A stretch of 64,000 bases of DNA from Flaccisagitta enflata (lineage: Eukaryota > Chaetognatha > Sagittoidea > Aphragmophora). A program made the position numbers and the translations under genes. Below the pieces are notes generated by a model that had not been told where the DNA came from, made no database searches, and was given only the letters and a program-made list of their open reading frames with translations. The stretch is from the NCBI GenBank assembly GCA_965153355.1, contig OZ231127.1, positions 53,010,001-53,074,000 of the forward strand. The letters run 5' to 3'. Shown here piece by piece: positions 63,803 to 64,000 of the stretch. The stretch's first letter is position 1, and each line of letters starts with the position of its first letter.

Positions 63803-64000
63803 CTTTTTGGGCAGCGGCCCCGAAGGGGATGAAGTCCTGTAGAACACAGGGGACTTTCGTTCTTGCGTCCGTTCGTTTGTTCATCCCCCCCCATCAGGCC
63901 CCTTAGGCCACAAATCTGGCCTCTGAGACCTCAAATCTGGACTCTCAGGCCTCAAATCCAGCCTCTCAGGCCTTAAATCCGGCCTCTCAGGCCTCAAATC
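63803..64000 (-). mobile_element. Family B element, AGAACACAGG-arm subfamily, cut by the window end
   Basis: TTTTTGGGCAGCGGCCCCGA, arm GTCCTGTAGAACACAGGGGA, TTCG tract, C-run, then monomers CTCAGGCCTCAAATCYGGCC to the edge. Confidence 0.85.

Overview
The window looks like animal nuclear DNA, probably from a microsatellite-rich marine invertebrate; the species cannot be fixed from the sequence. The reasons are two non-LTR retrotransposons of animal type, foldback/MITE elements with TA target duplications, a candidate spliced glutaredoxin exon, no dense gene arrangement, and a very high load of (GA)n, (GAAA)n, (GT)n, (CAA)n and (CTGT)n tracts. Most long open frames (poly SL, ER, FLSF, CV, N, Q, HT) are translations of these simple repeats and are not genes.

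Coding content. A near-complete non-LTR retrotransposon lies on the minus strand at about 19719-25256. It has a coiled-coil, polyglutamine and SGNH-esterase ORF1, an endonuclease-reverse transcriptase ORF2 with a terminal CCHC-like motif, and a short TCAAA-repeat tail. ORF1 and ORF2 share one reading frame, separated by a single TAG, and ORF2 carries one further TAA near its end. A second, 5'-truncated element on the plus strand (59343-62141) encodes the rest of an endonuclease and a complete reverse transcriptase. The only candidate host gene fragment is a 153-bp glutaredoxin-like exon on the minus strand at 28341-28493, with good splice signals.

Repeats. Two abundant short families make up much of the rest; the names are mine. 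Family A has about 24 copies. It runs from AACAAGGCCGG to a terminal hairpin followed by ACTAAAAA, and carries an (ACGG/ACCG)n tract inside. The hairpin stem shows paired substitutions between copies. Family B has about 12 copies. Each has a leader of about 100 bp, a pair of long inverted arms, an (ACGG)n tract beside a G-run, a core of 20-21-bp palindromic monomers, and an AAAAAGG purine tail. Its arms differ between subfamilies but match within each copy. One B element sits inside another at 46399-47636.

Other mobile DNA. Foldback elements with TA target duplications lie at 8903-9513 (inside a 41-bp minisatellite), 30229-31004, 36849-37418, 58047-59046 and 59256-62644; the last encloses the second retrotransposon. 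Further TIR elements are at 15712-15887, 33842-34219 (holding a family A copy), 41846-42178, 54206-54492 and 62142-62546. A dispersed repeat of about 500 bp occurs at 8150-8655 and, inverted, at 51880-52370.

Layout: 0-7 kb family A copies and GA/CT tracts; 7-10.4 kb family B and the minisatellite with its MITE; 10.7-18.3 kb long CTTT/GAAA/GT tracts and family A; 18.3-25.3 kb a degenerate B copy, a TTG tract and the first retrotransposon; 25.3-36 kb mostly non-coding with the glutaredoxin exon; 36-43.4 kb simple repeats and MITEs; 43.6-49.5 kb a family B cluster; 49.6-57 kb a long CT tract, dispersed repeats and another B array; 58-62.6 kb nested foldbacks and the second retrotransposon; 63-64 kb family A and a B copy cut by the window end.
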